From Pseudomonas kielensis (GTDB lineage Bacteria; Pseudomonadota; Gammaproteobacteria; Pseudomonadales; Pseudomonadaceae): a stretch of 64,000 nucleotides of DNA. Position numbers and translations under genes: made by a program. Below, in pieces: positions 37,556-45,656 of the stretch. Each line of letters begins with the position of its first letter. Position 1 is the first letter of the stretch. The notes under the pieces are model-generated. The model had not been told where the DNA came from. It did no database searches and worked only from the letters and a program-made list of their open reading frames with translations. The stretch spans positions 118,764 to 182,763 of the forward strand of contig NZ_JACMYG010000010.1 in NCBI RefSeq assembly GCF_014236655.1. The letters run 5' to 3'.

Positions 37556-37753
37556 CTTTTTTGCTCCAGAAGAGGGGGGCGGAAAAGGGTTCCGGCAAAT
37601 ACATGACAAACCGACGGTCGGTTGACGCCAGCGTTTGCGTGTCGCCTCACGTTACCGCAAAATGCCGGACTTTTAAGCAAGACGCGGCAAGCACGGCCTG
37701 AAATGGACACCGCTGCTGACATCGTGTGTGGAATGCCTTGAGGGGGGCAATCG

Positions 37754-37900
37754 ATGAAACGCAAACCGGATTTACTCTGGATTCTGGTCATAGTGTTCGG
37801 TTTGGGTGTGGTGACCACCGGCTACGCGCAGAGCCTGTGGGCGAATAAAACCGATGCTCCGATCGAGCTCGCGCAACAGATTCAACCCTTCAAGCGCTGA
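37754..37900 (+). CDS. 48-residue single-helix membrane protein
   Basis: ATG preceded by GAGGGGGGCAA (purine-rich ribosome site) and ending TGA at 37898. The peptide begins MKRKPDLLWILVIVFGLG, then VVTTGYAQSLWANK. It has a Lys/Arg-rich start, a hydrophobic helix (about residues 7-25) and a short polar tail ending QPFKR, so N-in topology with the tail outside is likely. It occupies a gap between the EVE gene and ygfA on the opposite strand to both. Codon use is like the neighbours. I do not recognise the family. Confidence 0.7.
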   Translation: MKRKPDLLWILVIVFGLGVVTTGYAQSLWANKTDAPIELAQQIQPFKR

Positions 37901-37903
37901 TTT

Positions 37904-38539
37904 TCACGCAACAGGCGTCGCTGCCAGCGGATCCGCCACGTACCACTGGCGGTCCGTCACCGTTCCTTGCAACGGTACATCCCAGCTCGCCTGATCCAGT
38001 CTTTCGACTTTCTGACATTCATGGGCCAGGCCCAGCAACGTCGGCTTGCGCCAGCTCTGGCGCCGCGCCAGGTAAGCCAGGCTGCGGTCATAAAAGCCGC
38101 CGCCCATGCCCAGGCGTCCACCTTCCTGATCAAAGCCGACCAATGGCAGCAGCACCAGGTCCAGGGTCCAGATCTTGCGCTGGCGTGCCGGGTTGGCTCG
38201 TGGTTCGAGAATGCGGAAACGATTGGGCCGCAGCTTTTCGCCCGGGCGAATGCGCTGGAATACCATCTTGGTGCGTGGCCAGGCGCTGAGCACCGGCAGG
38301 TAGGTCGCCTTGCCCCGGCGCTGTGCCGCACGCAGCAGCAGGCGCGGATCGATTTCACCGTCGGTGGGCAGGTACAGGGAGAGGTGTCTGGCACGGCGGA
38401 ACAGCGCGTGTTGCGCCAGTTGCCGATACAGCCCATGGGCGGCCTGGCGTTGCTGGCTGCCGGTCAGTGCGCGGCGGGCCTGGCGCAGCTTGCGTCGAAG
38501 TTGCGGGCGAGAAAGCGGCGCAGGTTCGGTCATCGTCAT
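37904..38539 (-). CDS. ygfA: 5-formyltetrahydrofolate cyclo-ligase
   Basis: ATP-dependent conversion of 5-formyl-THF to 5,10-methenyl-THF. The 211-residue protein has the signature region LVGFDQEGGRLGMGGGFYDRSLA (about 140-162; nucleotide and Mg binding) and the N-terminal RRKLRQARRAL. The ygfA-6S RNA-zapA order is the ancestral arrangement in gammaproteobacteria, where YgfA is made from the 6S transcript. Ends 3 bp after the 48-residue gene, on the other strand. Confidence 0.94.
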   Translation of the reverse strand: MTMTEPAPLSRPQLRRKLRQARRALTGSQQRQAAHGLYRQLAQHALFRRARHLSLYLPTDGEIDPRLLLRAAQRRGKATYLPVLSAWPRTKMVFQRIRPGEKLRPNRFRILEPRANPARQRKIWTLDLVLLPLVGFDQEGGRLGMGGGFYDRSLAYLARRQSWRKPTLLGLAHECQKVERLDQASWDVPLQGTVTDRQWYVADPLAATPVA

Positions 38540-38580
38540 GGGCTGTTCGAGTGGCGAGGCACCAGCACGGTGCTCGCGTA

Positions 38581-38615
38581 ATAAAGCCGATGCCAGCGTG
38601 GGCTGGCATCGGCTT
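38581..38615 (-). terminator. Hairpin between 6S RNA and ygfA
   Basis: Perfect 14-bp stem AAGCCGATGCCAGC / GCTGGCATCGGCTT with a GTGG loop; on the minus strand it is followed by TTTAT. It may end most 6S transcripts, with readthrough feeding ygfA. Confidence 0.8.
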
Positions 38616-38619
38616 GAAT

Positions 38620-38800
38620 CAGGCTCCCCGGATGAACCGCTGCTGACTTAGCCCTTGAACCCGAAAGTTCAAGGTGGAAGATGCAGTAGGCTTTCAGGCT
38701 TTCCGTCTAGCGGACATGCACACCAGCCCAACGTGCAACCTCCAGGGTAGTGCGAATCGGCTCAGGGACATCGTCAACTGGCAAGCACCCCAGGGAGTGG
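38620..38800 (-). ncRNA. ssrS: 6S RNA
   Basis: On the minus strand the region reads from about 38798 with TGGGGTGCTTGCCAGTTGACG, then CCCTGAGCCGATTCGCAC, GGAGGTTGCACGTTGGGCTGG, CTAGACGGAAAGCC and the TTGAACTTTCGGGTTCAA stem-loop, ending in a segment (GGGGAG) that pairs with the 5' end. This is the Pseudomonas 6S RNA, about 180 nt, which binds sigma-70 holoenzyme by mimicking an open promoter. Located between zapA and ygfA as in other gammaproteobacteria. Ends estimated. Confidence 0.9.
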
Positions 38801-38804
38801 CGCG

Positions 38805-38810
38805 AGTATA
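38805..38810 (-). promoter_or_regulatory. -10 element of the 6S RNA promoter
   Basis: TATACT on the minus strand, 7 nt before the estimated 5' end. A weak CTGATT lies 17 bp upstream and contains the zapA stop codon. Confidence 0.6.
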
Positions 38811-38829
38811 CCGCAACCACCCCAAGGAA

Positions 38830-39147
38830 TCAGCCTTTGCTGACATCCGGATCGGTGGCCAGCACCAGATCCACGCGATCGAGCAGGTCGCGCACCTGCT
38901 CGCGAGTCGAGCCGCTGGCCTGCACGTCCGGTCGCTCCTGGCTGTGCAGCAGGTCGTGGGTGATGTTCAAGGCGGCCATCACGGCAATGCGGTCGGCACC
39001 GATGACTTTTCCGCTGCTGCGGATTTCGCGCATCTTGCCATCCAGGTAACGGGCGGCGCTCACCAGGTTGCTGCGCTCTTCCTGGGGGCAGATGATCGAA
39101 TACTCTTTGTCGAGGATCTGCACGGTTACGCTATTGCTTGAACTCAT
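38830..39147 (-). CDS. zapA: Cell division protein ZapA
   Basis: A 105-residue FtsZ-associated protein that bundles and stabilises the Z ring. N-terminal beta domain with VTVQILDKEYSIICP, then a long coiled-coil helix (RSNLVSAARYLDGKMREIR, DRIAVMAALNITHDLL). Its ATG overlaps the previous stop (ATGA). 6S RNA lies just downstream. Confidence 0.94.
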   Translation of the reverse strand: MSSSNSVTVQILDKEYSIICPQEERSNLVSAARYLDGKMREIRSSGKVIGADRIAVMAALNITHDLLHSQERPDVQASGSTREQVRDLLDRVDLVLATDPDVSKG

Positions 39148-39353
39148 GAGTCTTGCTCCAGGGCCTTGAGGCGCGAAATCATCGATTCGACCTTACGCCG
39201 GGCGATGTCATTTTTTTCAATGAGGTGCGCGCGTTCCTCGCGCCAGGTCTTTTCCTGAGCTAATAAGAGTCCGTTTTGGCCCTTAAGTTGCTCGACCCGG
39301 GTAATTAGCAGTTCGAGTCTGGCCATCAGCGCTTGCAGGTCGGTGTCTTCCAT
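39144..39353 (-). CDS. TIGR02449 coiled-coil protein (ZapB-like)
   Basis: A 69-residue, wholly helical coiled coil with leucine heptads: MEDTDLQALMARLELLITR, then VEQLKGQNGLLLAQEKTWREE. It matches the TIGR02449 family always found upstream of zapA in pseudomonads. By size, fold and partner it is probably a functional equivalent of ZapB, linking ZapA to the divisome (inference). Overlaps zapA by 4 nt. A divergent 128-bp gap separates it from ygfB. Confidence 0.85.
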   Translation of the reverse strand: MEDTDLQALMARLELLITRVEQLKGQNGLLLAQEKTWREERAHLIEKNDIARRKVESMISRLKALEQDS

Positions 39354-39481
39354 AGCGTTCCACGGTTTTTTGTCTGATGGGCGGTAACGGGCGGACAGCC
39401 TTTAATAGTCTTGGCGAGTCTGTCGATGTAGGATACAAGGCCTTCATTCTAGACATAGCGCCGCTTGGCGCCTAGCTACCC

Positions 39482-40039
39482 ATGACCAATCAGAATTCCC
39501 CGTATAACGCCTTTGCCACCCTGCTGAGCACCAGCGGCCATCCTTGCTCTCCTGCCGAGCTTCACGGCGTGCTGCTGGGCCGCAGTTGCACCGGTGTCGG
39601 CTTTGACGCCGACAACTGGCTGGCTGACGTCGCCGAGCTGCTGGAAACCGAGCCTGCCGAGAACGTACGCAACGCGCTGATCGGCCTGCAGGAAATGGTC
39701 AAGGGCGAGTTGACGGGTGACGAAGTCACCGTAGTCCTGCTGCTGCCCTCCGACGACGCACCGCTTACCGAGCGTGCCGCCGCGCTGGGCCAATGGTGCC
39801 AGGGCTTTCTCCACGGCTTCGGCGTCAACGCCTCCGGCCTGGACCTGAGCATCGATGCCCGGGAAGTGCTGCAGGACCTCGCGGCCATCTCCCAGGTGCA
39901 AGACGCCCTGGAAGAGTCCGAAGACGGTGAAAGCGACTACATGGAAGTGATGGAGTACCTGCGCGTTGCGCCGCTGCTGCTGTTCGCCGAGACCAAAAAA
40001 CCGGTTGAGCCGGCTGCACCCAAGCCGTCGCTGCACTAA
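39482..40039 (+). CDS. ygfB: UPF0149 family protein YgfB
   Basis: A 185-residue helical protein (YecA/YgfB family) with [51 protein letters not shown] and [21 protein letters not shown]. In P. aeruginosa the equivalent YgfB represses the ampDh3-related autolysin genes and so affects beta-lactam resistance and AlpA-controlled lysis genes (from memory). First gene of the pepP-ubiH operon. Confidence 0.92.
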   Translation: MTNQNSPYNAFATLLSTSGHPCSPAELHGVLLGRSCTGVGFDADNWLADVAELLETEPAENVRNALIGLQEMVKGELTGDEVTVVLLLPSDDAPLTERAAALGQWCQGFLHGFGVNASGLDLSIDAREVLQDLAAISQVQDALEESEDGESDYMEVMEYLRVAPLLLFAETKKPVEPAAPKPSLH

Positions 40040-40059
40040 GAAAGGATCCCCATCTGCCC

Positions 40060-41394
40060 ATGATCCATATCCCGAAGTCGGAATACGCGCGCCGGCGCAA
40101 GGCGCTGATGGCGCAGATGGAACCCAACAGCATCGCAATCCTGCCGGCCGCCGCCGTGGCGATCCGCAACCGTGACGTCGAGCACGTGTATCGCCAGGAC
40201 AGCGACTTCCAGTACCTCAGTGGTTTCCCCGAGCCGCAGGCAGTCATCGTGCTGATGCCTGGCCGCGAGCATGGCGAGTACCTGCTGTTTTGCCGTGAAC
40301 GCAACGCCGAACGTGAGTTGTGGGATGGCCTGCGCGCCGGCCAGGAAGGCGCGATTCGCGACTTCGGGGCCGACGACGCCTTTCCGATCACCGACATCGA
40401 CGACATCCTGCCGGGCCTGATCGAAGGCCGCGACCGGGTTTACTCGGCCATGGGCAGTAATCCGGAGTTCGACCGGCATTTGATGGACTGGATCAACGTG
40501 ATCCGCTCCAAGGCGCACCTGGGTGCCCAGCCGCCGAACGAATTCGTTGCCCTGGATCATCTGCTGCATGACATGCGCCTGTATAAATCGGCGGCAGAAG
40601 TGAAGGTCATGCGCGAGGCCGCGCGGATTTCCGCCCAGGCCCATATTCGTGCGATGCAGGCCAGCCGTGCCGGGCTGCATGAATTCAGCCTGGAAGCGGA
40701 GCTGGATTACGAGTTCCGCAAGGGCGGGGCGAAAATGCCGGCCTACGGGTCGATCGTCGCGGCCGGGCGCAACAGCTGCATCCTGCATTACCAGCAGAAC
40801 GACGCGTTGCTCAAGGACGGTGACCTGGTATTGATCGACGCCGGGTGTGAAATCGACTGCTATGCCAGCGACATCACCCGCACCTGGCCGGTCAACGGCA
40901 CGTTCACTGCGGAGCAGAAGGCGATCTACGAACTGGTGCTGGCCGCCCAGGAAGCGGCCTTTGCCCAGATCGCACCGAACAAGCACTGGAACCAGGCCCA
41001 CGAGGCGACGGTCCAGGTGATTACCGCCGGCCTGGTGCACTTGGGCCTGTTGCAGGGCGACGTTGACGAGTTGATCGCCAGCGAAGCCTACAAGGCGTTC
41101 TACATGCACCGCGCCGGCCATTGGCTGGGCATGGATGTGCATGACGTGGGTGAGTACAAGGTGGGCGGTGAATGGCGGGTGCTGGAAGTCGGCATGGCCT
41201 TGACCGTCGAGCCGGGCATCTACATTGCTCCGGACAATCTGCAGGTGGCGAAGAAATGGCGCGGCATTGGCGTGCGCATCGAGGATGACGTGGTGGTAAC
41301 CAAGCAAGGCTGTGAAATCCTGACCCGTGGCGTACCCAAGACAGTCGCCGAAATCGAGGCCTTGATGGCCGCGGCACGAGCCCAGGCAGCATGA
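40060..41394 (+). CDS. pepP: Xaa-Pro aminopeptidase P
   Basis: Removes N-terminal residues preceding proline. The 444-residue protein has an AMP_N domain (1-135) and a pita-bread catalytic domain with dinuclear metal ligands: Asp and Asp in LIDAGCEIDCYASDITRTWP, His in HRAGHWLGMDVHD, Glu in LTVEPGIYI and Glu in RIEDDVVVT. It lies 20 bp after ygfB and overlaps ubiH by 4 nt (ATGA). Confidence 0.96.
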   Translation: MIHIPKSEYARRRKALMAQMEPNSIAILPAAAVAIRNRDVEHVYRQDSDFQYLSGFPEPQAVIVLMPGREHGEYLLFCRERNAERELWDGLRAGQEGAIRDFGADDAFPITDIDDILPGLIEGRDRVYSAMGSNPEFDRHLMDWINVIRSKAHLGAQPPNEFVALDHLLHDMRLYKSAAEVKVMREAARISAQAHIRAMQASRAGLHEFSLEAELDYEFRKGGAKMPAYGSIVAAGRNSCILHYQQNDALLKDGDLVLIDAGCEIDCYASDITRTWPVNGTFTAEQKAIYELVLAAQEAAFAQIAPNKHWNQAHEATVQVITAGLVHLGLLQGDVDELIASEAYKAFYMHRAGHWLGMDVHDVGEYKVGGEWRVLEVGMALTVEPGIYIAPDNLQVAKKWRGIGVRIEDDVVVTKQGCEILTRGVPKTVAEIEALMAAARAQAA

Positions 41395-42578
41395 GCCGGG
41401 TCAACCTGGCGATCATCGGTGGCGGGCTGGTGGGCGCCAGCCTGGCGTTGGCCCTGCAGGCCGGGGCCAAGGCCCGTGGCTGGAAGATTGTGCTGATCGA
41501 ACCCTTCGCCCCCGGCGACAGCTACCAGCCCAGCTACGACGCGCGTTCCTCGGCGTTGTCCTTCGGTGCCCGGCAGATTTACCAGCGCCTGGGCCTGTGG
41601 CAGGAGATCTCCCGGCGGGCCGAGCCGATCAAGCAGATTCACGTCTCCGACCGCGGACGCTTTTCCACCGCCCGCCTGTCCGCCATGGAAGAGGGCGTTC
41701 CGGCACTCGGTTACGTGGTGGAAAACGCCTGGCTCGGCCAATGCCTGTGGCAGGGCCTGGACAAGGACGTGATCACCTGGCGCTGCCCGGCCGAGGTCAC
41801 GCGCATGGAACCCCTGGTGGACGGCTATCGCCTGACCCTTAACGATGAAACCAGCCTTGAGTGCGACCTCGCGGTGCTGGCCGACGGCGGCCGCTCGGGG
41901 TTGCGAGAGCAGTTGGGGATCGGCGTCAAGAAGCGTCCCTACCACCAGAGCGCGCTGATCGCCAACATCACGCCCAGCGAATCCCACAATGGCATGGCGT
42001 TCGAACGGTTCACCGATGACGGCCCGATGGCCCTGTTGCCGCTGCCGGAAAATCGCTGTGCACTGGTCTGGACCCGCCTGGGCATGGACGCGCAACGCCT
42101 GGCGCAGCTGGATGAACGCAGCTTCCTCAGTGAATTGCAGGGCGTGTTCGGCTATCGCCTGGGCACGCTTAAGCAAGTGGGGGCGCGGCACCTGTATCCG
42201 TTGTCGCTGATCGAGGCCGAGGAGCAGGTACGCCCGCACCTGGCGGTGCTCGGTAACGCCGCCCATAGCCTGCATCCGATTGCCGGGCAGGGCTTCAACC
42301 TGTCGCTGCGCGACGCCCAGGCCCTGGCCGAAGCCTTGCTTGGCAGTGACCAGCCGGCCGGCGACTTCGCCACCTTGCAGGCCTATCGCGAGCGCCAGCG
42401 CCTGGACCAGAGCCTCACCGTAGGTTTCTCCGACCAGGTCACCCGCTTGTTTGGCAGCACTCAGCCATTGGTATCCCTGGGCCGCAACCTCGGCTTGCTG
42501 GGGCTCGATCTGCTGCCGCCGGCCAAGCGCTGGTTCGCTCGCCAGGCCATGGGGCTGGGAACCCGGGCCGATGGTTAA
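41391..42578 (+). CDS. ubiH: 2-octaprenyl-6-methoxyphenol hydroxylase UbiH
   Basis: FAD monooxygenase of ubiquinone synthesis. The 395-residue protein has the FAD dinucleotide motif IIGGGLVGASLALAL (about 5-19), the DG motif ADGGRSGLREQ (about 161-171) and the GNAAHSLHPIAGQGFNLSLRDA motif (about 284-305). Overlaps pepP at the start and the DUF4442 gene at the end (8 nt), so it is part of a tightly packed operon. Confidence 0.94.
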   Translation: MSRVNLAIIGGGLVGASLALALQAGAKARGWKIVLIEPFAPGDSYQPSYDARSSALSFGARQIYQRLGLWQEISRRAEPIKQIHVSDRGRFSTARLSAMEEGVPALGYVVENAWLGQCLWQGLDKDVITWRCPAEVTRMEPLVDGYRLTLNDETSLECDLAVLADGGRSGLREQLGIGVKKRPYHQSALIANITPSESHNGMAFERFTDDGPMALLPLPENRCALVWTRLGMDAQRLAQLDERSFLSELQGVFGYRLGTLKQVGARHLYPLSLIEAEEQVRPHLAVLGNAAHSLHPIAGQGFNLSLRDAQALAEALLGSDQPAGDFATLQAYRERQRLDQSLTVGFSDQVTRLFGSTQPLVSLGRNLGLLGLDLLPPAKRWFARQAMGLGTRADG

Positions 42579-43056
42579 GTGGTTGACCCGGCGGCTGGGC
42601 AAGGCGCGGTTGCTGCGTTGGTTCATGGGGTTCTACCCGCCGTACCTCGGCGCGGGCGTACGGGTACGCCATATCAGCGATGACTTTCGCCAGGTGCAGG
42701 TGTGCATGGGGTTGCACTGGTACAACCGCAATTACGTGGGCACCCAGTTTGGGGGCAGCCTGTACTCGATGGTCGACCCGTTTTTCATGTTGATGCTGAT
42801 GGAGAACCTGGGGCGCAATTACATTGTCTGGGACAAGTCCGCCGACATCGATTTCATCTCGCCTGGCAAAGGCCCGGTGTTCGCCCGTTTCAGCATCGAC
42901 CAGGGCTTGCTCGACGAGATCCGCGAGCAGACGGCCAATGGCGAGAAATACCTGCCGCAGATGCGGGTCGATATTCACGACGGCGCTGGCACCTTGGTCG
43001 CCCGGGTCGAAAAAACCCTTTACGTGCGGCTCAAGCCGCAAGCGAGACAGGCTTAA
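42571..43056 (+). CDS. DUF4442 hotdog-fold protein
   Basis: A 161-residue protein starting MVKWLTRRLGKARLLRWFMG. Features: amphipathic N-terminus, PPYLGAGVRVRHISDDFRQVQV, the hotdog helix region NRNYVGTQFGGSLYSMVDPFFMLMLM, and DKSADIDFISPGKGPV. DUF4442 belongs to the hotdog thioesterase superfamily; the substrate is unknown. Translationally coupled between ubiH and ubiI, so a role in ubiquinone handling or membrane association with the ubi complex is possible. P. aeruginosa has a homologue in the same place (PA5222). Confidence 0.85.
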   Translation: MVKWLTRRLGKARLLRWFMGFYPPYLGAGVRVRHISDDFRQVQVCMGLHWYNRNYVGTQFGGSLYSMVDPFFMLMLMENLGRNYIVWDKSADIDFISPGKGPVFARFSIDQGLLDEIREQTANGEKYLPQMRVDIHDGAGTLVARVEKTLYVRLKPQARQA

Positions 43057-43059
43057 AGC

Positions 43060-44283
43060 ATGGAAATGCGCGCAGATCTGCTGATTGTCGGGGCCGGAAT
43101 GGTCGGCAGTGCCTTGGCGCTGGCCCTCCAGAACAGTGGCCTGGAAGTCCTGCTGCTCGATGGCAGCCCGATGAGTGTCAAACCCTTCGATGGGCAATCG
43201 GCCTTCGAGCCGCGCGTCAGTGCATTGTCGGCCGCCAGCCAGCGCATCCTCGAGCGCCTGGGCGTGTGGGACGGTGTACAGCGCCGCCGCAGCAGCCCCT
43301 ACTGCGACATGCAGGTGTGGGACGGCAGCGGCACTGGGCAGATTCATTTCTCCGCCGCCAGCGTGCACGCTGAGGTCCTGGGGCATATCGTCGAGAATCG
43401 GGTGGTGCAGGATGCGCTGCTCGATCGCCTGCACGATTGCGACCTGGGCCTGCTGGCCAATGCGCGTCTGGAACAGATGCGACGCTCCGGCGACGACTGG
43501 CTGCTGACCCTGGCCGACGGCCGGACCTTGCGCGCCCCCTTGGTGATCGCCGCCGATGGCGCCAACTCGGCCGTGCGGCGCTTGACCGGGGTGGCGACCC
43601 GGGAATGGGATTATCTGCACCACGCCATCGTCACCAGCGTGCGCAGCTCCCGGCCACACCAGATGACGGCCTGGCAGCGTTTTACCGATCACGGCCCGTT
43701 GGCGTTCCTGCCCCTTGCGCGCGACGGCCAGCAGGATTGGTGCTCGATCGTCTGGTCGACCACCCCCAGCGAAGCCGAGCGCCTGATGGCGCTGGACGAG
43801 CAGGCTTTCTGCGCCGAGCTGGAGCGCGCTTTCGAAGGGCGCCTGGGTCAGGTGCTCAGCGCCGACCCGCGTCTTTGTGTGCCTCTGCGCCAGCGCCACG
43901 CCAAGCGCTACGTCGCCGAAGGCCTGGCGCTGATCGGTGACGCCGCGCACACCATTCACCCGTTGGCCGGGCAGGGGGTGAACCTCGGTTTCCTCGATGC
44001 CGCGGTGCTGGCCGAAGTGCTGCTGCAAGCCGCGGCACGGGGCGAACGGTTGGCGGATGTGAAGGTGTTGAGCCGCTACGAACGCCGGCGCATGCCCCAC
44101 AACCTGGCGTTGATGGCGGCGATGGAAGGCTTTGAGCGCTTGTTCCAGGCCGATCCGTTGCCCGTGCGCTGGTTGCGCAACACCGGCTTGAAGCTGGTCG
44201 ACCAGATGCCCGAGGCCAAGGCGCTGTTCGTGCGTCAGGCGCTGGGCTTGAGCGGTGATCTGCCGGAGCTGGCCAAGCCTTGA
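43060..44283 (+). CDS. ubiI: FAD monooxygenase of ubiquinone synthesis (UbiI/VisC type)
   Basis: A 407-residue paralogue of UbiH. FAD motif IVGAGMVGSALALALQ (about 9-24), DG motif AADGANSAVRRL (about 164-175), and GDAAHTIHPLAGQGVNLGF (about 288-306). The C-terminus ends VRQALGLSGDLPELAKP. In pseudomonads the second FAD hydroxylase of this operon carries out ring C5 hydroxylation (UbiI), while C6 is handled by Coq7 rather than UbiF. The name is an inference from synteny; UbiF-type annotation is the alternative. Ends the operon. Confidence 0.88.
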   Translation: MEMRADLLIVGAGMVGSALALALQNSGLEVLLLDGSPMSVKPFDGQSAFEPRVSALSAASQRILERLGVWDGVQRRRSSPYCDMQVWDGSGTGQIHFSAASVHAEVLGHIVENRVVQDALLDRLHDCDLGLLANARLEQMRRSGDDWLLTLADGRTLRAPLVIAADGANSAVRRLTGVATREWDYLHHAIVTSVRSSRPHQMTAWQRFTDHGPLAFLPLARDGQQDWCSIVWSTTPSEAERLMALDEQAFCAELERAFEGRLGQVLSADPRLCVPLRQRHAKRYVAEGLALIGDAAHTIHPLAGQGVNLGFLDAAVLAEVLLQAAARGERLADVKVLSRYERRRMPHNLALMAAMEGFERLFQADPLPVRWLRNTGLKLVDQMPEAKALFVRQALGLSGDLPELAKP

Positions 44284-44360
44284 AGCAAGGGGGTGGGGCT
44301 GGCGCCTTCGCGGCCATGCAACATCTGGTAACTCCTCCACTGAGGGATCGGTTGAGAAGG

Positions 44361-44383
44361 CAAATGTGACTCCTTATCATTTG
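44361..44383. promoter_or_regulatory. Candidate iron-responsive operator
   Basis: Inverted arms CAAATG / CATTTG 11 bp apart, with TTATCATT in the right half, resembling but not matching well the Fur consensus. It lies 32-54 bp before the ferric-binding protein gene. Weak match. Confidence 0.3.
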
Positions 44384-44414
44384 TCTTCCTTTCTGATATC
44401 GAGAGACCGCTCCC

Positions 44415-45416
44415 ATGTTGGCACCGAAGCGTCTACTGACCGCCATCGCCCTGACCCTGATTGGCACCACGGCGCAGGCCGCCGATGAAGTTGTGGTCTA
44501 CTCCTCGCGTATCGATGAGCTGATCAAGCCGGTCTTCGATGCCTACACCGAGAAAACCGGTGTCAAAGTGAAGTTCATCACCGACAAGGAAGCGCCGCTG
44601 ATGCAGCGCATCAAGGCCGAAGGTGAGAACGCCACCGCCGACCTGCTGTTGACCGTCGACGCCGGCAACCTCTGGCAGGCCGAGCAGATGGGTATCCTGC
44701 AGCCGTTCACCTCGAAGGTGATCGACACCAACATTCCCCTGCAATACCGCGCCGCGTCCCACGCCTGGACTGGCCTGAGCCTGCGCGCACGGACGCTGGC
44801 CTACTCCACCGAGCGGGTCAAGCCTGAGGAAATGACCACCTACGAAGCCCTGGCCGACAAGAAGTGGGAAGGCCGCCTGTGCCTGCGCACGGCGAAGAAG
44901 GTCTATAACCAGTCGTTGACCGCGACCCTGATCGAAACCCACGGCGCTGCCAAGACCGAGGAAATCATCAAGGGCTGGGTCAACAACCTCGCCACCGATG
45001 TGTTCTCCGATGACACCGCCGTGCTCGAAGCCATCGCCGCCGGCCAGTGCGATGTCGGCATCGTCAACACCTACTACTATGGCCGCCTGCACAAGCAGAA
45101 GCCGGAACTGCCGGTCAAACTGTTCTGGCCGAACCAGGCCGACCGTGGCGTGCACGTCAACCTGTCGGGCATTGGCCTGACCAAACATGCACCGCACCCG
45201 GAAGCCGCCAAGGCCCTGGTGGAGTGGATGACCACCGCCGAAGCCCAGAAGATCTTCGCCGACGTCAACCAGGAGTTCCCAGCCAACCCGAGCGTCAAGC
45301 CGTCGGCTGAAGTCGAGGCCTGGGGCAAGTTCATCCCGGACACCCTGCCAGTCGAAGTGGCTGGCCTGCGTCAGGCCGAAGCCATTCGCCTGATGGACCG
45401 CGCTGGCTGGAACTGA
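44415..45416 (+). CDS. Ferric-iron ABC transporter binding protein
   Basis: A 333-residue periplasmic protein of the FbpA/FutA/HitA type with signal peptide (cleaved near AQA-AD, residue 23). Mature start [22 protein letters not shown]; metal-binding tyrosines Tyr220-Tyr222 (NTYYYGRL). Takes Fe(III) to the adjacent permease. In P. aeruginosa PA5217 is the equivalent. The permease follows after 240 bp that contain a REP. No ATPase gene follows. Confidence 0.93.
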   Translation: MLAPKRLLTAIALTLIGTTAQAADEVVVYSSRIDELIKPVFDAYTEKTGVKVKFITDKEAPLMQRIKAEGENATADLLLTVDAGNLWQAEQMGILQPFTSKVIDTNIPLQYRAASHAWTGLSLRARTLAYSTERVKPEEMTTYEALADKKWEGRLCLRTAKKVYNQSLTATLIETHGAAKTEEIIKGWVNNLATDVFSDDTAVLEAIAAGQCDVGIVNTYYYGRLHKQKPELPVKLFWPNQADRGVHVNLSGIGLTKHAPHPEAAKALVEWMTTAEAQKIFADVNQEFPANPSVKPSAEVEAWGKFIPDTLPVEVAGLRQAEAIRLMDRAGWN

Positions 45417-45460
45417 GTCAAGAGGGCCAACACTCGGCCAATTGTGAGCGTTGGCCCCTT

Positions 45461-45566
45461 GTGGGAGCGAGCTTGCTCGCGATGGCGGTGTCCTAGTCAA
45501 CATCGATGTTGAATGGCACACAGTCATCGCGAGCATACGGAGCGCCGCCCGGCTCTCTCCTACAGG
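45461..45566. repeat. REP doublet with an interrupted arm
   Basis: Left arm TGTGGGAGCGAGCTTGCTCGCGATGGCGG (45460-45488). The right arm starts CATCGCGAGCA and ends CTCCTACAG, but TACGGAGCGCCGCCCG sits in its centre where only A-GCTCG is normal. Lies between the iron-binding protein and its permease gene. Confidence 0.8.
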
Positions 45567-45656
45567 TTTTGTGTCGGACCTAGGGGGCAATCTCCTCTGC
45601 GCAAAACAAAGCTGTTAGCCTTCGCACCCCCGGCCCCGCCTTTTTCGAGACCTCCC

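Noticed and set aside
45513..45656. Upstream ATG for the iron permease
   Set aside because: The codon lies in the REP repeat and the added residues look like translated repeat sequence.
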